This document shows, piece by piece, positions 8,824 through 17,665 of a stretch of DNA of 51,636 nucleotides. The stretch covers positions 1-51,636 of the forward strand of contig CAYTRT010000006.1 of the NCBI GenBank assembly GCA_964440295.1, written 5' to 3'. This DNA is from CALIKS01 sp964440295. Lineage in GTDB: Archaea; Thermoproteota; Nitrososphaeria_A; Caldarchaeales; Calditenuaceae. A program made the translations under genes and the position numbers. Under the pieces are notes generated by a model. That model was not told where the DNA came from. It saw only the letters and a list, made by a program, of their open reading frames with translations, and made no database searches. Positions within the stretch are counted from its first letter, which is position 1; each line of letters begins with the position of its first letter.

Positions 8824-9972
8824 TTATTTAACAAATCTCAGACGATAAGCTGTCAAATCCTTAACTCTGTATTTTTCTACTTTATCCTCGTCGACTCTTA
8901 TGCCTAGTCCCTCACCTTCAGGGACCTTTACTTTTCCATTAGTGCACTCAAGCTTGGGCGTTATCACGTCTTCAGCATAAAACCAAGGAGCTATATCTGG
9001 CGCGATTGTAACAATGCTAGATGAGGCGGCCAAATGAAGCTTTGCTGCATTACCAATACCAAGTTCTATGTTACTTCCTATTGTACAATCTATTCCCGCT
9101 CCTTCAGCTATATGAAGTATTTTTCTTGCCTCATTTATTCCACCTGCTTTACCGATGTAGACACTAAACATATCAACAGCATCCCTTTTAACTAGATTTA
9201 TTGCATCATAAGGCGTGCTGATACTCTCGTCGGCCATCACAGGTGTCGTTACACGTTTAGTCACATATTTTAGTCCATCAATGTTCGAGCGCGGGACGGG
9301 CTGCTCGACAAATAAGAGGTCAAATTCTTCCATCTTTTTAATTATTCTGACAGCCTGCTTGGGACTCCAAGCCCCGTTAGCGTCAACACCTATTTTGACA
9401 TCACATCCCAAAATAGACCTCAAAGTTTGTAAATTTGACAAATCTGTCTTTTCATCCAAACCTACTTTTAACTTAATAGTTTTGAATCCTTTTTCTTTTG
9501 CCTGTTTTGAAAGCCATTCTACTTTCTCATTACTTGTAATTGGAATGTTAAATTTTACCTCCACCTCCTTACTTATGAGGCCTCCTAAATATTCAAATAA
9601 AGGAATCCCTAAATGTCTACACACTAAATCGTGAAGTGCGATATCGACCGCAGCCTTTGCGTATAAATTACCCGCTACTGCGTTGTTAATTTTTCTTAGT
9701 ATTAGATTCAAGCTTTTTATTTTTTCTTCTTTCAAATGGCTTGAAAGGTATTTGTTAATAGTGGTCATTGCTGATTCTTGTGTTTCCCCGTTAAGCCAAT
9801 TATGCTCTAGGCTTGCCTCGCCATAGCCTACTAAGCCGTCAGAACTGATCAGCCTAACGAGCACGAATTCGGAATCTCCTCTTATGCCCATAGATGACGC
9901 ATAATAAAAGTCTATTGGGACGCGAACAGGAATGACTTCTACCTCACTTATACTTAATTCAATTTTACACAA
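8824..9972 (-). CDS. Enolase-superfamily enzyme, muconate-lactonizing (MLE) subgroup
   Basis: 382 residues with the N-terminal capping domain and barrel of the enolase superfamily. The MLE-subgroup catalytic pair is present: KxK at Lys167/Lys169 (TIKLKVG) and Lys275 (YIGKAGG). Metal ligands are Asp197 (VDANGAW), Glu223 (VEQP) and Asp248 (ADES). Members abstract a proton next to a carboxylate in epimerases, racemases, cycloisomerases and dehydratases. The last barrel strands read APDIAPWF rather than the DxD specificity motif of dipeptide epimerases, so epimerisation of an N-acyl or free amino acid, or a cycloisomerase reaction, is equally possible. TTG start with AGAGG upstream, 11 bases after the SelA-like gene, forming an operon. 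Confidence 0.85.
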   Translation of the reverse strand: MCKIELSISEVEVIPVRVPIDFYYASSMGIRGDSEFVLVRLISSDGLVGYGEASLEHNWLNGETQESAMTTINKYLSSHLKEEKIKSLNLILRKINNAVAGNLYAKAAVDIALHDLVCRHLGIPLFEYLGGLISKEVEVKFNIPITSNEKVEWLSKQAKEKGFKTIKLKVGLDEKTDLSNLQTLRSILGCDVKIGVDANGAWSPKQAVRIIKKMEEFDLLFVEQPVPRSNIDGLKYVTKRVTTPVMADESISTPYDAINLVKRDAVDMFSVYIGKAGGINEARKILHIAEGAGIDCTIGSNIELGIGNAAKLHLAASSSIVTIAPDIAPWFYAEDVITPKLECTNGKVKVPEGEGLGIRVDEDKVEKYRVKDLTAYRLRFVK

Positions 9973-9983
9973 GGTTTATACCT

Positions 9984-11090
9984 CTAGAGAGACTTTAAAA
10001 GTTCCAACAATCTATTGGCAACTATCTCGTCATCACCTTCAAGCAGCGTTGTTGGGTCTATAACTAACCAATCGGGATAATAGTCCATTGTAAGATAGTC
10101 TGCGGTGAATATTTTTGGGACACCGTTTTTTAACTTTTCTATAACCTCCCAAACACTACTACGCCCAATACGTATATGAAGTCTAGGGACAGGTCTGTTA
10201 ATCTCGTCTGGGAACACAATTTTCTTCTCGAAATTAGGTGCAGAATCAAGAATCTCTGAGATTTTTTTGAGTATAGTAAACCAGTTATTTATTTCAGTCT
10301 TTTCATCCTTCTTCGCGTAAAGCTCTACTGCTGCCACTAAACCGACTATTTGTTCTTTACTTATCTTCATGGGTCTACCGATCGCAAAATTTGGATGAGC
10401 ATTTAAGGCACAAGCCTCAATTAAATCAGGCTCTCCACAAATTATGCCTGAGTCATTGGGCCCTCTCAATGCTTTACCTCCACTTACTACAACTAGGTCA
10501 GCATTTTTGCATAGGTCTCTCGGATAAGTTATAGGCGGGATAACGGGTGCTGCATCCACAATTAGAGGCAATCCATGATGTTTAGCAACTTCAAAATAAT
10601 CTTCCAATGAAACTACGCCCCTTCCAGTGATCGTAAAAGCAATTGCAACTGTTTTATCATTTATTGCTCCTTCAATTTCTCTTTTATCATAGATGAATGG
10701 TTTGCCTATTTCAATTAACCTTGCGCCGGCCATCATGTAAGCATGATCGAAAACAGATCTATGAGCTCTCTGAACAATGATCTGATTTTTCATGTCATCA
10801 GTAATTGGGAGTTTTTTGATTTTGGCAACGTCTTTTCCAGCCATGCATGCAGCCGCCGAGATTGCTAAACCAGCTGCGGCGCCAGAGGTAATAAATGCAG
10901 CTTTTACACCTAATAGTTCGGCGATCCTTTTCCCAGCTTTATATAATAACTCATGCATGTCTAAGAAAATGAATGAGGCTTCACGCATCGCGTCGACGAC
11001 TTCGGGTGGCAGAACACTTCCTCCTAACGGAGTCTCCGCACCTGCAGCGTTGATAACTCTATTAACACCCAAGGATTGGAGAATGCTCAT
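9984..11090 (-). CDS. SelA-like PLP enzyme 1 (DgaE-type ammonia-lyase/aminotransferase fold)
   Basis: A fold-type I PLP protein of the SelA-like group. Relatives include D-glucosaminate-6-phosphate ammonia-lyase (DgaE) as well as selenocysteine synthase. The N-terminus LGVNRVINAAGAETPLGGS is a family hallmark. The PLP lysine is in VSGGKALRGPNDSG (Lys206 from the start used here), and Asp179 in IVDAAP should contact the pyridine nitrogen. I place the start at 11090 because the paralogue at 13097 begins at the equivalent point. An open frame continues to 11192, but that stretch would swallow the divergent promoter region. SECIS-dependent selenium chemistry is unlikely in this context. Probable role: beta-elimination of a D- or amino-sugar acid substrate. 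Confidence 0.8.
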   Translation of the reverse strand: MSILQSLGVNRVINAAGAETPLGGSVLPPEVVDAMREASFIFLDMHELLYKAGKRIAELLGVKAAFITSGAAAGLAISAAACMAGKDVAKIKKLPITDDMKNQIIVQRAHRSVFDHAYMMAGARLIEIGKPFIYDKREIEGAINDKTVAIAFTITGRGVVSLEDYFEVAKHHGLPLIVDAAPVIPPITYPRDLCKNADLVVVSGGKALRGPNDSGIICGEPDLIEACALNAHPNFAIGRPMKISKEQIVGLVAAVELYAKKDEKTEINNWFTILKKISEILDSAPNFEKKIVFPDEINRPVPRLHIRIGRSSVWEVIEKLKNGVPKIFTADYLTMDYYPDWLVIDPTTLLEGDDEIVANRLLELLKSL

Positions 11091-11211
11091 TCCTAAAAAC
11101 CTCAATAAATATAGCTCGGGAACCTTATAATAATCTTTCATTACCCTAATTGATTTCTTTGCCAGCCAAAAAGAAAGGGATAAATCAATCATAAGTGATG
11201 TTTATATCGCA

Positions 11212-12057
11212 ATGATTATTGATTGTCATACCCATATCTGGGACGTCGAGAAACACCTGGGGTCAGAACTGATTACTGACTACATGAGAGTTTGGGGTGG
11301 AAATATTGATTCGCTAAGATCGACTCCTGAGATGCACATGGAAGCAATGTCTAAGATTGATAGGGCGGTTGTATTAGCATTTAAAAGTCTATTCTTCGGA
11401 ATAAATGTTCCAAACGAGTTTGTTGCTGAGTACGTCAATAGGGATCCTAAAAAATTTATTGGGTTTTGCTCGGTTGATCCAAACCAACCAGATGCTATAT
11501 CTGAACTAAAAAAGTGTATTCAAGATCTTCACATGAAAGGCCTTAAGTTGTCACCTATATATCAGAACTTTGACCCTAATTCTGAAAAAGCATACAAAGT
11601 ATTTGAGACTGCTCAAGAAATGGGCATTCCAGTAATCATCCATCAAGCAACCACTTTCCTCAGAAGGGCACCTTTGAAGTATGCCTATCCCTCGCTTATA
11701 GATGATGTGGCTGCTACTTTTAAAGACCTGAAGATTATCTTAGCACATCTGGGCCATCCCTGGGAGGACGAGGCAATAGCAGTCATCAGAAAACATCCAA
11801 ACGTCTATGCAGATATCTCAGCATTGACGCCTAGACCGTTTAGACTTTATCAAAAAATAATGAACTGTATTGAGTATCGAGTAGCTGATAAATTATTATT
11901 TGGCTCAGATTTCCCATTTACAAAGCCTGACCAGGCAATTAAAGATCTGTTAAACCTAAATAAGATCGTTGAAGGAACGAACCTGCCAAAAATACCAAAC
12001 GATGTATTAAAAAATGTAATTTATGAGAATCCAGTTAAATTATTTGGGCAGTTATAA
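11212..12057 (+). CDS. Amidohydrolase (amidohydro-related/ACMSD-like family)
   Basis: 281 residues forming a metal-dependent TIM barrel. Ligand candidates are His6 and His8 (DCHTHIW), His144 (VIIHQ), His179 (LAHLGHPW) and Asp233 (FGSDFPF). The family includes decarboxylases (ACMSD, gamma-resorcylate), lactonases and hydratases such as oxalomesaconate hydratase, so hydrolysis of an amide is only one option. A TATA-like gataaat 26-34 bases before the ATG supports a leaderless start, diverging from SelA-like gene 1. Its stop codon overlaps the ATG of the next gene by one base, so the two are co-translated. It is part of the catabolic island. Confidence 0.82.
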   Translation: MIIDCHTHIWDVEKHLGSELITDYMRVWGGNIDSLRSTPEMHMEAMSKIDRAVVLAFKSLFFGINVPNEFVAEYVNRDPKKFIGFCSVDPNQPDAISELKKCIQDLHMKGLKLSPIYQNFDPNSEKAYKVFETAQEMGIPVIIHQATTFLRRAPLKYAYPSLIDDVAATFKDLKIILAHLGHPWEDEAIAVIRKHPNVYADISALTPRPFRLYQKIMNCIEYRVADKLLFGSDFPFTKPDQAIKDLLNLNKIVEGTNLPKIPNDVLKNVIYENPVKLFGQL

Positions 12058-13085
12058 TGGTGANNNNNNNNNNNNNNNNNNNNNNNNNNNNNNNNNNNNN
12101 NNNNNNNNNNNNNNNNNNNNNNNNNNNNNNNNNNNNNNNNNNNNNNNNNNNNNNNNNNNNNNNTGGATTTGACGTTGTTTGGCTTGGCGATCATTTTTAT
12201 CCTTGGCACCACTCTTTTAAGCATAATTTTTATGTCTGGTCTATGATACCAGCAATACTATCGAGGACAAAGAAGATTAAGAGCGGTGTAGCGGTCACTG
12301 TTCCCATAGGGGGCAGATACCACCCCGCGATTATAGCTCAGGCAAGTGCCACTATTGATGTGATGTTTCCTGGTAGATTTCTTTTAGGAGTTGGCGCCGG
12401 CGAGGCCATAAATGAGCTACCATTTCTTGGGTACTGGCCTAAGTGGGATGAAAGAATTGAACGACTCATAGAGGCACTAGATTTAATCAAAAAATTATGG
12501 CATGAGCCAGATTTTTTCAGATTCGAAGGGAAGTACTACAAAATGAATATGGCATTTCTTTATCTAAAACCGAAGACAGAGATTCCTATTTATTTCTCTG
12601 CTATGGGTGAGAAAAGCTCATACATCGCTGGCAAACATGCAGATATACTATTAACTGTAGCGAACTTGGATAGATTTAAAAGCGTAATTCTTCCAAACTT
12701 TGAGAAGGGCGCTAAAGAAGTTGGAAGAGATCCAACATCGATTAAAAAAGCTGTATCAATAGGAGGCGGCATAGGCGATTCTTCTGAAGTCGTCAAAAGA
12801 ATAAAGACTTACATTGCTGGTGCTAGCATTAAGGAAATGTTTAACGAGCCTGATCCTAGAAAGATTTTTGAGGCAGGTAGTAAAATGTCCGACGAACTCA
12901 TAATGAAAAATATGCATATTAGCGAAACCGGCACTGACATAATTGATACTTTTGATGAATTCAGAAAAATAGGTGTTAGTCAAGTAATCTGGGGCGACTT
13001 CAGTCCTAACTTGAACAAAATGTTAAGAATATTCAAAACGAAAATAATTCCTTACTTTAAAGAAGAAGTGGAAAAAGTACAATAA
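12057..13085 (+). CDS. LLM-class (F420-dependent type) oxidoreductase, interrupted by an assembly gap
   Basis: A luciferase-like monooxygenase fold: GFDVVWLGDHFYPWHH, a barrel with RTKKIKSGVAVTVP, the hallmark GRFLLGVGAGEAINE, and YFSAMGEKSSYIAGKHAD. This resembles F420-dependent glucose-6-phosphate dehydrogenase and related F420 enzymes. The first two codons are visible, then 100 N hide about 33 codons. Relatives usually have about 30 residues before the GFD motif, so the true gap is probably close to that size, and the frame is conserved across it. It likely oxidises or reduces an intermediate of the island pathway with F420 in the cytoplasm. The substrate is unknown. Confidence 0.85.
   Translation: MVXXXXXXXXXXXXXXXXXXXXXXXXXXXXXXXXXXGFDVVWLGDHFYPWHHSFKHNFYVWSMIPAILSRTKKIKSGVAVTVPIGGRYHPAIIAQASATIDVMFPGRFLLGVGAGEAINELPFLGYWPKWDERIERLIEALDLIKKLWHEPDFFRFEGKYYKMNMAFLYLKPKTEIPIYFSAMGEKSSYIAGKHADILLTVANLDRFKSVILPNFEKGAKEVGRDPTSIKKAVSIGGGIGDSSEVVKRIKTYIAGASIKEMFNEPDPRKIFEAGSKMSDELIMKNMHISETGTDIIDTFDEFRKIGVSQVIWGDFSPNLNKMLRIFKTKIIPYFKEEVEKVQ
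12064..12163. other. Assembly gap of 100 N
   Basis: Exactly 100 undetermined bases, the conventional filler for a scaffold gap, located in the 5' part of the LLM oxidoreductase gene. Confidence 0.98.
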
Positions 13086-13096
13086 AAATACGAATT

Positions 13097-13927
13097 TTAT
13101 TTTTTCAGTAGTTTTATAATTTTTTCAGCTACTATTTCTTCTTCTCCATCCCTAAGGCATTGTGGACTTATGTACAACTTGTCTTTAAAAGTGTATGCAT
13201 AGATTGGTGGGTCTTCTTCTCGCAACTTTTTCAGCAAATTATCTACAGTCTCATTTTGTGGAGGTTGTATCTCTACACGAGGTATACAAGCAGGTCTCGA
13301 ATGGCCAAACCCTGATGGATAAATTTTGCTGACATTTTCCACTCCATTTCTAATCAATTCTGAAATGATGTAATCCACTTTACGCTCCCAATTTTTAATT
13401 CTTTCATTTTCATCCATGCTTAGATATTTCTTTAATGCTGCAACGACTGCAAATATATCCTCTTTACTTGTCTTCATCGGTCTNNNNNNNNNNNNNNNNN
13501 NNNNNNNNNNNNNNNNNNNNNNNNNNNNNNNNNNNNNNNNNNNNNNNNNNNNNNNNNNNNNNNNNNNNNNNNNNNNNNNNNNNTCATAAAAGTTTCTATG
13601 TTTTTTCTGGACTATGACCTCGTGTTTTAAATCCTCGACGTGGGGAAATGTTCCAAGCCTGTCATGCCTATCCCTTACGATACATGCTGCTACCGCGAGT
13701 GCCATGCCTGCTCCTGCTCCTGAGGTTATGTATGCATCCTCGACGCCGAGTAATTTTGCTATATACTGGCCCGCCTTTATGTGTAGCTCATTCATGTCTA
13801 AATAAACTTTTGATGCTTCAATCATGGCATCAATTACATCTTTATCCAGCGTTGTACCTCCTAGAACTGTTAAATTACCAGCAGCATTGATAATTGGTTT
13901 AAGACCTAGCTCTTCAATCAGGCCCAT
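13097..13927 (-). CDS. SelA-like PLP enzyme 2, centre lost in an assembly gap
   Basis: A paralogue of the protein encoded at 9984-11090. Shared blocks are LGLKPIINAAGNLTVLGGTT at the N-terminus, YITSGAGAGMALAVAAC, IVQKKHR, RPMKTSKEDI and a common C-terminal pattern. Comparison with the paralogue says about 124 residues are missing, including the PLP lysine and the conserved Asp, whereas only 100 N stand in the gap. It follows the M19 dipeptidase gene by 14 bases, with GAGGTGA at a good distance before the ATG, so the two form an operon. Function is expected to resemble paralogue 1 (a DgaE-like lyase) with a different substrate or as a hetero-oligomer partner. Confidence 0.8.
   Translation of the reverse strand: MGLIEELGLKPIINAAGNLTVLGGTTLDKDVIDAMIEASKVYLDMNELHIKAGQYIAKLLGVEDAYITSGAGAGMALAVAACIVRDRHDRLGTFPHVEDLKHEVIVQKKHRNFYXXXXXXXXXXXXXXXXXXXXXXXXXXXXXXXXXXRPMKTSKEDIFAVVAALKKYLSMDENERIKNWERKVDYIISELIRNGVENVSKIYPSGFGHSRPACIPRVEIQPPQNETVDNLLKKLREEDPPIYAYTFKDKLYISPQCLRDGEEEIVAEKIIKLLKK
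13484..13583. other. Assembly gap of 100 N
   Basis: A second run of exactly 100 N. Alignment by eye to the neighbouring paralogue implies roughly 370 bases of real sequence are absent here. Confidence 0.98.
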
Positions 13928-13941
13928 TCCATACGTTCACC

Positions 13942-14991
13942 TCATATCAACGTGTGTATTCTCCAATTTACGGCGTTTTCTTCAATCACTCTCAGTGCAT
14001 TTTTATATGCTAATTTTTCGAGGTCTGCTTCTTTCATGCCTCTGTCGAGCAAGATTTTATATAGGTCGTTAATCTTCGTTATGTCTTCTAATCCACGGGG
14101 TGCTTTACCATCTATAAGTCCAAAATAGTCAGTCCCTATTGCCATCACATCTGAACCAAAGTTTTGATATACGTACATTATTTGGTCAGCGAGTGAATAT
14201 ATATCTTCTTTACCACCGATTATTCCGAAAATGAAACCTACTACTCCCTTTTTTCTTTTGAATTCTTCATATAATTCGTCATCTAGATTTCTCGGAACAT
14301 TCTTTAGTTTTTTTGCATTGGAATGACTGTTTATTACTGGTAGCTTAGATGTATTTAGAACGTCGAGGTGTGTATTCTTGCTTGCGTGTGCTAAGTCAAT
14401 GATTACGCCGAGTTTATTTGCTTCTTTCACTAGTTCTTCACCTTCTCCAGTCAGGCCGTAATCCTTAGCAGACATACAAGACGCGCCGTACCTATTATCG
14501 AAGTTCCATAAAAGTTGGAGGCTCCTCACACCAACATTATAATAAAGCTTAAGGTCGTCCACATCTTCTAACATATAAGCCCCTTCTAATGCTAGAAGCA
14601 GACCTATTCTCTTTCCATTTATGGCACTTTGGATTTCGTTCTTCGAGAGAATTATTGAGAGGTCTTGTGGATAAAGCTCAGCTAATTTGTAGTATACCTT
14701 TAAGTGTTCTAGTGCTGTAGAGTGTGTTGCTTTTGGTGTCCATGCACGTAAGGCCTTCTTATCATATCCCCTTGTCAATTGTTCGCTAATTCTAGGCGAT
14801 ATCGTAGACAATAAGCAAAATACGGAAGAAAAGACAATAGCAACGTTCGCCTTTTTGAACTTAGGAATGTCGCCGTGACGATTAGGCATGTCTATTCCAA
14901 ACTCCCCTAGTCCAAATTCTAACCCACTTGCTCCGCTTACATAATAGTATGAAATATCTTCGTGAAGATCTATCAGAGGAGGTAAATCCAT
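13942..14991 (-). CDS. Membrane-dipeptidase family (M19) peptidase
   Basis: 349 residues. This is a zinc dipeptidase of the renal-dipeptidase family, whose members split dipeptides and often accept a D-residue at the C-terminal side. Metal ligands are all visible: His10 and Asp12 (DLHED), Glu136 (ALEGAY), His202 (IDLAHAS), His223 (NSHSNAKKL) and Asp287 (IGTDYFG). No signal peptide is seen, so it acts in the cytoplasm, as bacterial and archaeal members do. GAGGGGTG lies just before the ATG. It heads an operon with SelA-like gene 2 and diverges from the importer operon, which suggests that an imported dipeptide or dipeptide-like amide is its substrate. Confidence 0.88.
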   Translation of the reverse strand: MDLPPLIDLHEDISYYYVSGASGLEFGLGEFGIDMPNRHGDIPKFKKANVAIVFSSVFCLLSTISPRISEQLTRGYDKKALRAWTPKATHSTALEHLKVYYKLAELYPQDLSIILSKNEIQSAINGKRIGLLLALEGAYMLEDVDDLKLYYNVGVRSLQLLWNFDNRYGASCMSAKDYGLTGEGEELVKEANKLGVIIDLAHASKNTHLDVLNTSKLPVINSHSNAKKLKNVPRNLDDELYEEFKRKKGVVGFIFGIIGGKEDIYSLADQIMYVYQNFGSDVMAIGTDYFGLIDGKAPRGLEDITKINDLYKILLDRGMKEADLEKLAYKNALRVIEENAVNWRIHTLI

Positions 14992-15103
14992 TTTTACACC
15001 CCTCAGACTATAGCTGGATTCTTCTTTAAGATAAGGATTTTATGAACTTGATTAACTATCTGCGTATCATTATTTTCTTTGATATTGACTGTTTTTCGTA
15101 ATG

Positions 15104-15111
15104 TTTAAATA
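15104..15111 (+). promoter_or_regulatory. TATA-like box of the importer operon
   Basis: The sequence tttaaata stands about 31-38 bases before the ATG at 15142, allowing a leader of a few bases with GAGG near the start. Confidence 0.5.
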
Positions 15112-15141
15112 GGGCTTATTTTATTATTTAGTCGAGGCCGT

Positions 15142-16758
15142 ATGGTGAAAAGAAAAGAATTGTCTAATAAAGCGAAAGCGAATAATAATTCATTAAATAG
15201 TGCTGGCAGGAAAACTATCTCGAGGAGGGAGGCCATCAGCAAGCTTACCGCTGTATCTGCCGGCCTAGGAGTCGCCGTCGTAGTAGCTGGCGTGGGTGGG
15301 TACTTAGCGGGTAGCCAGGTAGCTCCAGCCAGAACCGTCGAGAAGACAGTAACTGTTCCCGGAGCTGAAAGAACAGTCACGGTGGAGAAGACTATCGAGA
15401 AAACAGTAACCGTAACTGGGCCGGTCACAACACCACCGACAACGCCTACAATTACTTGGCCACCGTGGAAGCCTGAACCTGTAAAGCCTAGTGTTCCGCT
15501 CGTATGGGTTCACTGGGGATATAGGCCAGACATAATTGCAGAAAACATTGAGATATTTAACCAGCAGAACAATGAAAACTTAACGCAGGAGCAAATAACT
15601 AGCCCAGATTATCAGGGAATGGTTGAGACAAAGTTTTTAGCCGGGGAGAAATTCGACATGGTCTACGGGAACGCGTTCATGGCATTCAGGTGGGTTGAGT
15701 TAGGCTTCACAAACACTGCAGAAGAACTACCATATATAGAGTGGGTAAAGGCAGAAATGTTTGACAGTGTTAAAAGGGCATACAGCGACAAACAGGGAAG
15801 ACTAGCTGGGCTCACATACTTCGTTTCAGCAACTCCTGCCCTAATAGCTAATGATGAATTGTTAGAAAAAGCAGGTATGGCAGGTGAATTGCCAAAAGAT
15901 CATGCAGAATTGTATGATATGCTAAGGAAAATAAAGCAGAGAGCACCTGCTGGGATGATAAAGCCGTATGTACCCCACTGGTTCAATGCATTCTGGGGAA
16001 CAGTATGGTCTCTACTCGCAGAAGTAGCTGGTAGAGCTAATGACCCAGAATTGACAAAATCTATGTTTGGAAAAGACTTTGCACCTACGTTCGATGCTGC
16101 TCCAGGAGACACAGTATATGAAACTGTATCTGATTGGAGGAAACTAGTCGATGAAGACCTAGTTGAAACAGCCGTGATTTCCGCTTCTTCAGACACAGTC
16201 GGTACCGAAGCATTCTGGACCGGGAGCTATGCATTTGGACGATTAAACGGTCTATATGGATACTGGAATACGATGGATCCAGCCAAGTCTAGAATAGCTG
16301 GGAAGGCTACATTAGTGCCAGTCACTAAAGAGGCTTGGGGATTAATCGACACAGGACTTTACTGCTGGCCTAAGAATAACCATGATCATGACAGGTCTGC
16401 CAGGCTTATTCTATGGTTCGGATACAAAGACAATAATGGAAAACATACAGCCGCATTTAAATGGGCTGCGGAAGAATTCCTCCATACAGCATATCCGGCA
16501 GTCTTACGAGACCCTGCTGTACTGAAGGCTTGGGAAGCTAGGCTAGGCCCGAAGACTAAAGAAACAGCTGAGCGCTCAGACAAATGGTTAGCGACAATGG
16601 CTACACCATGGATTTGGAGGTCGCCATTATACGGTGAATGGATGGTCAAGGCACCAGACTACATGGCTAAGTGCTTAGCTCGTGAGATCTCGCCAAAGGA
16701 CGCGGTATCTGAGATGAGGAAGCTTGCTGATGAGCTCTGGAAGAAGTACCATGGGTGA
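15142..16758 (+). CDS. Extracellular solute-binding protein of a sugar-type ABC importer
   Basis: 538 residues. The N-terminus has a Tat-like motif SRREAI (Arg28-Arg29) followed by a hydrophobic stretch at about 39-57. A Thr/Val/Pro-rich linker follows (about 60-115, with repeated EKTVTV units), which probably holds the protein above the membrane or S-layer. The rest is a family-1 binding protein (VWVHWGYRPDI near the mature N-terminus, several Trp/Tyr residues suited to stacking on sugars). The permeases downstream are of the MalF/MalG type. Substrate class by family: oligosaccharides or glycerol-phosphate-like compounds. The neighbouring enzymes suggest a glycan carrying amino-acid or amino-sugar moieties. 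Confidence 0.88.
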   Translation: MVKRKELSNKAKANNNSLNSAGRKTISRREAISKLTAVSAGLGVAVVVAGVGGYLAGSQVAPARTVEKTVTVPGAERTVTVEKTIEKTVTVTGPVTTPPTTPTITWPPWKPEPVKPSVPLVWVHWGYRPDIIAENIEIFNQQNNENLTQEQITSPDYQGMVETKFLAGEKFDMVYGNAFMAFRWVELGFTNTAEELPYIEWVKAEMFDSVKRAYSDKQGRLAGLTYFVSATPALIANDELLEKAGMAGELPKDHAELYDMLRKIKQRAPAGMIKPYVPHWFNAFWGTVWSLLAEVAGRANDPELTKSMFGKDFAPTFDAAPGDTVYETVSDWRKLVDEDLVETAVISASSDTVGTEAFWTGSYAFGRLNGLYGYWNTMDPAKSRIAGKATLVPVTKEAWGLIDTGLYCWPKNNHDHDRSARLILWFGYKDNNGKHTAAFKWAAEEFLHTAYPAVLRDPAVLKAWEARLGPKTKETAERSDKWLATMATPWIWRSPLYGEWMVKAPDYMAKCLAREISPKDAVSEMRKLADELWKKYHG

Positions 16759-16767
16759 AGAAGCCAA

Positions 16768-17652
16768 TTGGTTAAGTGGACGGACACAAAAATAGCAATT
16801 ATTTTATTAACACCATTATTTATTTTAAACTTCGGGCTTAGCATATACCCGATGATATATTCACTTTATCTTAGCTTTCACGACGTTAACTTATTCCTTA
16901 ACAAATTTGACTATGTTGGCGGGCTACAATACCTAAAACTTTTTAGTGATAAGTCATACGGAGAGGCTACAATGGTTACTATTAGATTTGTTATAGACTC
17001 TACAGTCATGGTATTACTGCTAAGTATTTTCGTTGCGTTGCTCCTGAATAGAGCATTCGTTGGACAGTCAATCATGAGGGTAATAGTCATAATGCCTTGG
17101 GCACTCTCTGAGTTTGCTACAGCCACAGCAGGGAGGTATTTATTCAATGGAAGTTATGGCTTTGTTAACGCTATACTTTATAGACTCGGCCTAATAGATA
17201 AATATATTGATTTTCTAGGATCACCATTCGTTGTTGAGCTACTAGCATTTATGTATGCGTGGCATCTTGCACCCCTAGGAATATTCTTCATACTAGCCGG
17301 TCTTCAGACGATCCCAGAAGATTTGAATAAGCAGGCTAAAATTGATGGTGCCAGCTTCTTCACAAGATTCAGAGTAGTAACACTGCCATTCATTAGATAT
17401 GCCGTGCTTATGACTGGAATCATTGCAACTATCGAATCTGCTAGAACAGCGGACATGATAATCGTTATGACTGGCGGAGGACCTGGAACAAGTTCTCAGA
17501 CAATAACTTTCTACATATATAAAGTATTTTTTAGAGGATTAAACCTCGGATATGGCGCAGCTGGCTCGTGGCTACTCATGGCTGGCCTTATAATAGCTAT
17601 AACAAGTTATTTCATCGTTTTATCCATGAGGAGAAGAGTGATGCAGTACTAG
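16768..17652 (+). CDS. ABC importer permease, MalF/UgpA type
   Basis: 294 residues with six predicted membrane helices. The cytoplasmic EAA loop reads DLNKQAKIDGASFFTRFRVV and contacts the ATPase. The start is a TTG nine bases after the binding-protein stop, with GGTGAAGAAG overlapping that stop as the ribosome binding site. No ATG gives a plausible N-terminus. It forms the heterodimeric channel with the next gene product. Confidence 0.9.
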   Translation: MVKWTDTKIAIILLTPLFILNFGLSIYPMIYSLYLSFHDVNLFLNKFDYVGGLQYLKLFSDKSYGEATMVTIRFVIDSTVMVLLLSIFVALLLNRAFVGQSIMRVIVIMPWALSEFATATAGRYLFNGSYGFVNAILYRLGLIDKYIDFLGSPFVVELLAFMYAWHLAPLGIFFILAGLQTIPEDLNKQAKIDGASFFTRFRVVTLPFIRYAVLMTGIIATIESARTADMIIVMTGGGPGTSSQTITFYIYKVFFRGLNLGYGAAGSWLLMAGLIIAITSYFIVLSMRRRVMQY

Positions 17653-17665
17653 TGAGGTGAGAAAA

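Noticed and set aside
11091..11192. A 34-residue N-terminal extension of SelA-like protein 1
   Set aside because: The paralogue and the family begin at the later ATG, and the extension would overlap the promoter of the divergent amidohydrolase gene.
9984..13927. Selenocysteine synthase (SelA) and a selenoprotein system
   Set aside because: The SelA-like group is mostly non-selenium PLP enzymes. There is no SelB, SelD or tRNA-Sec nearby, and the neighbours are catabolic enzymes.
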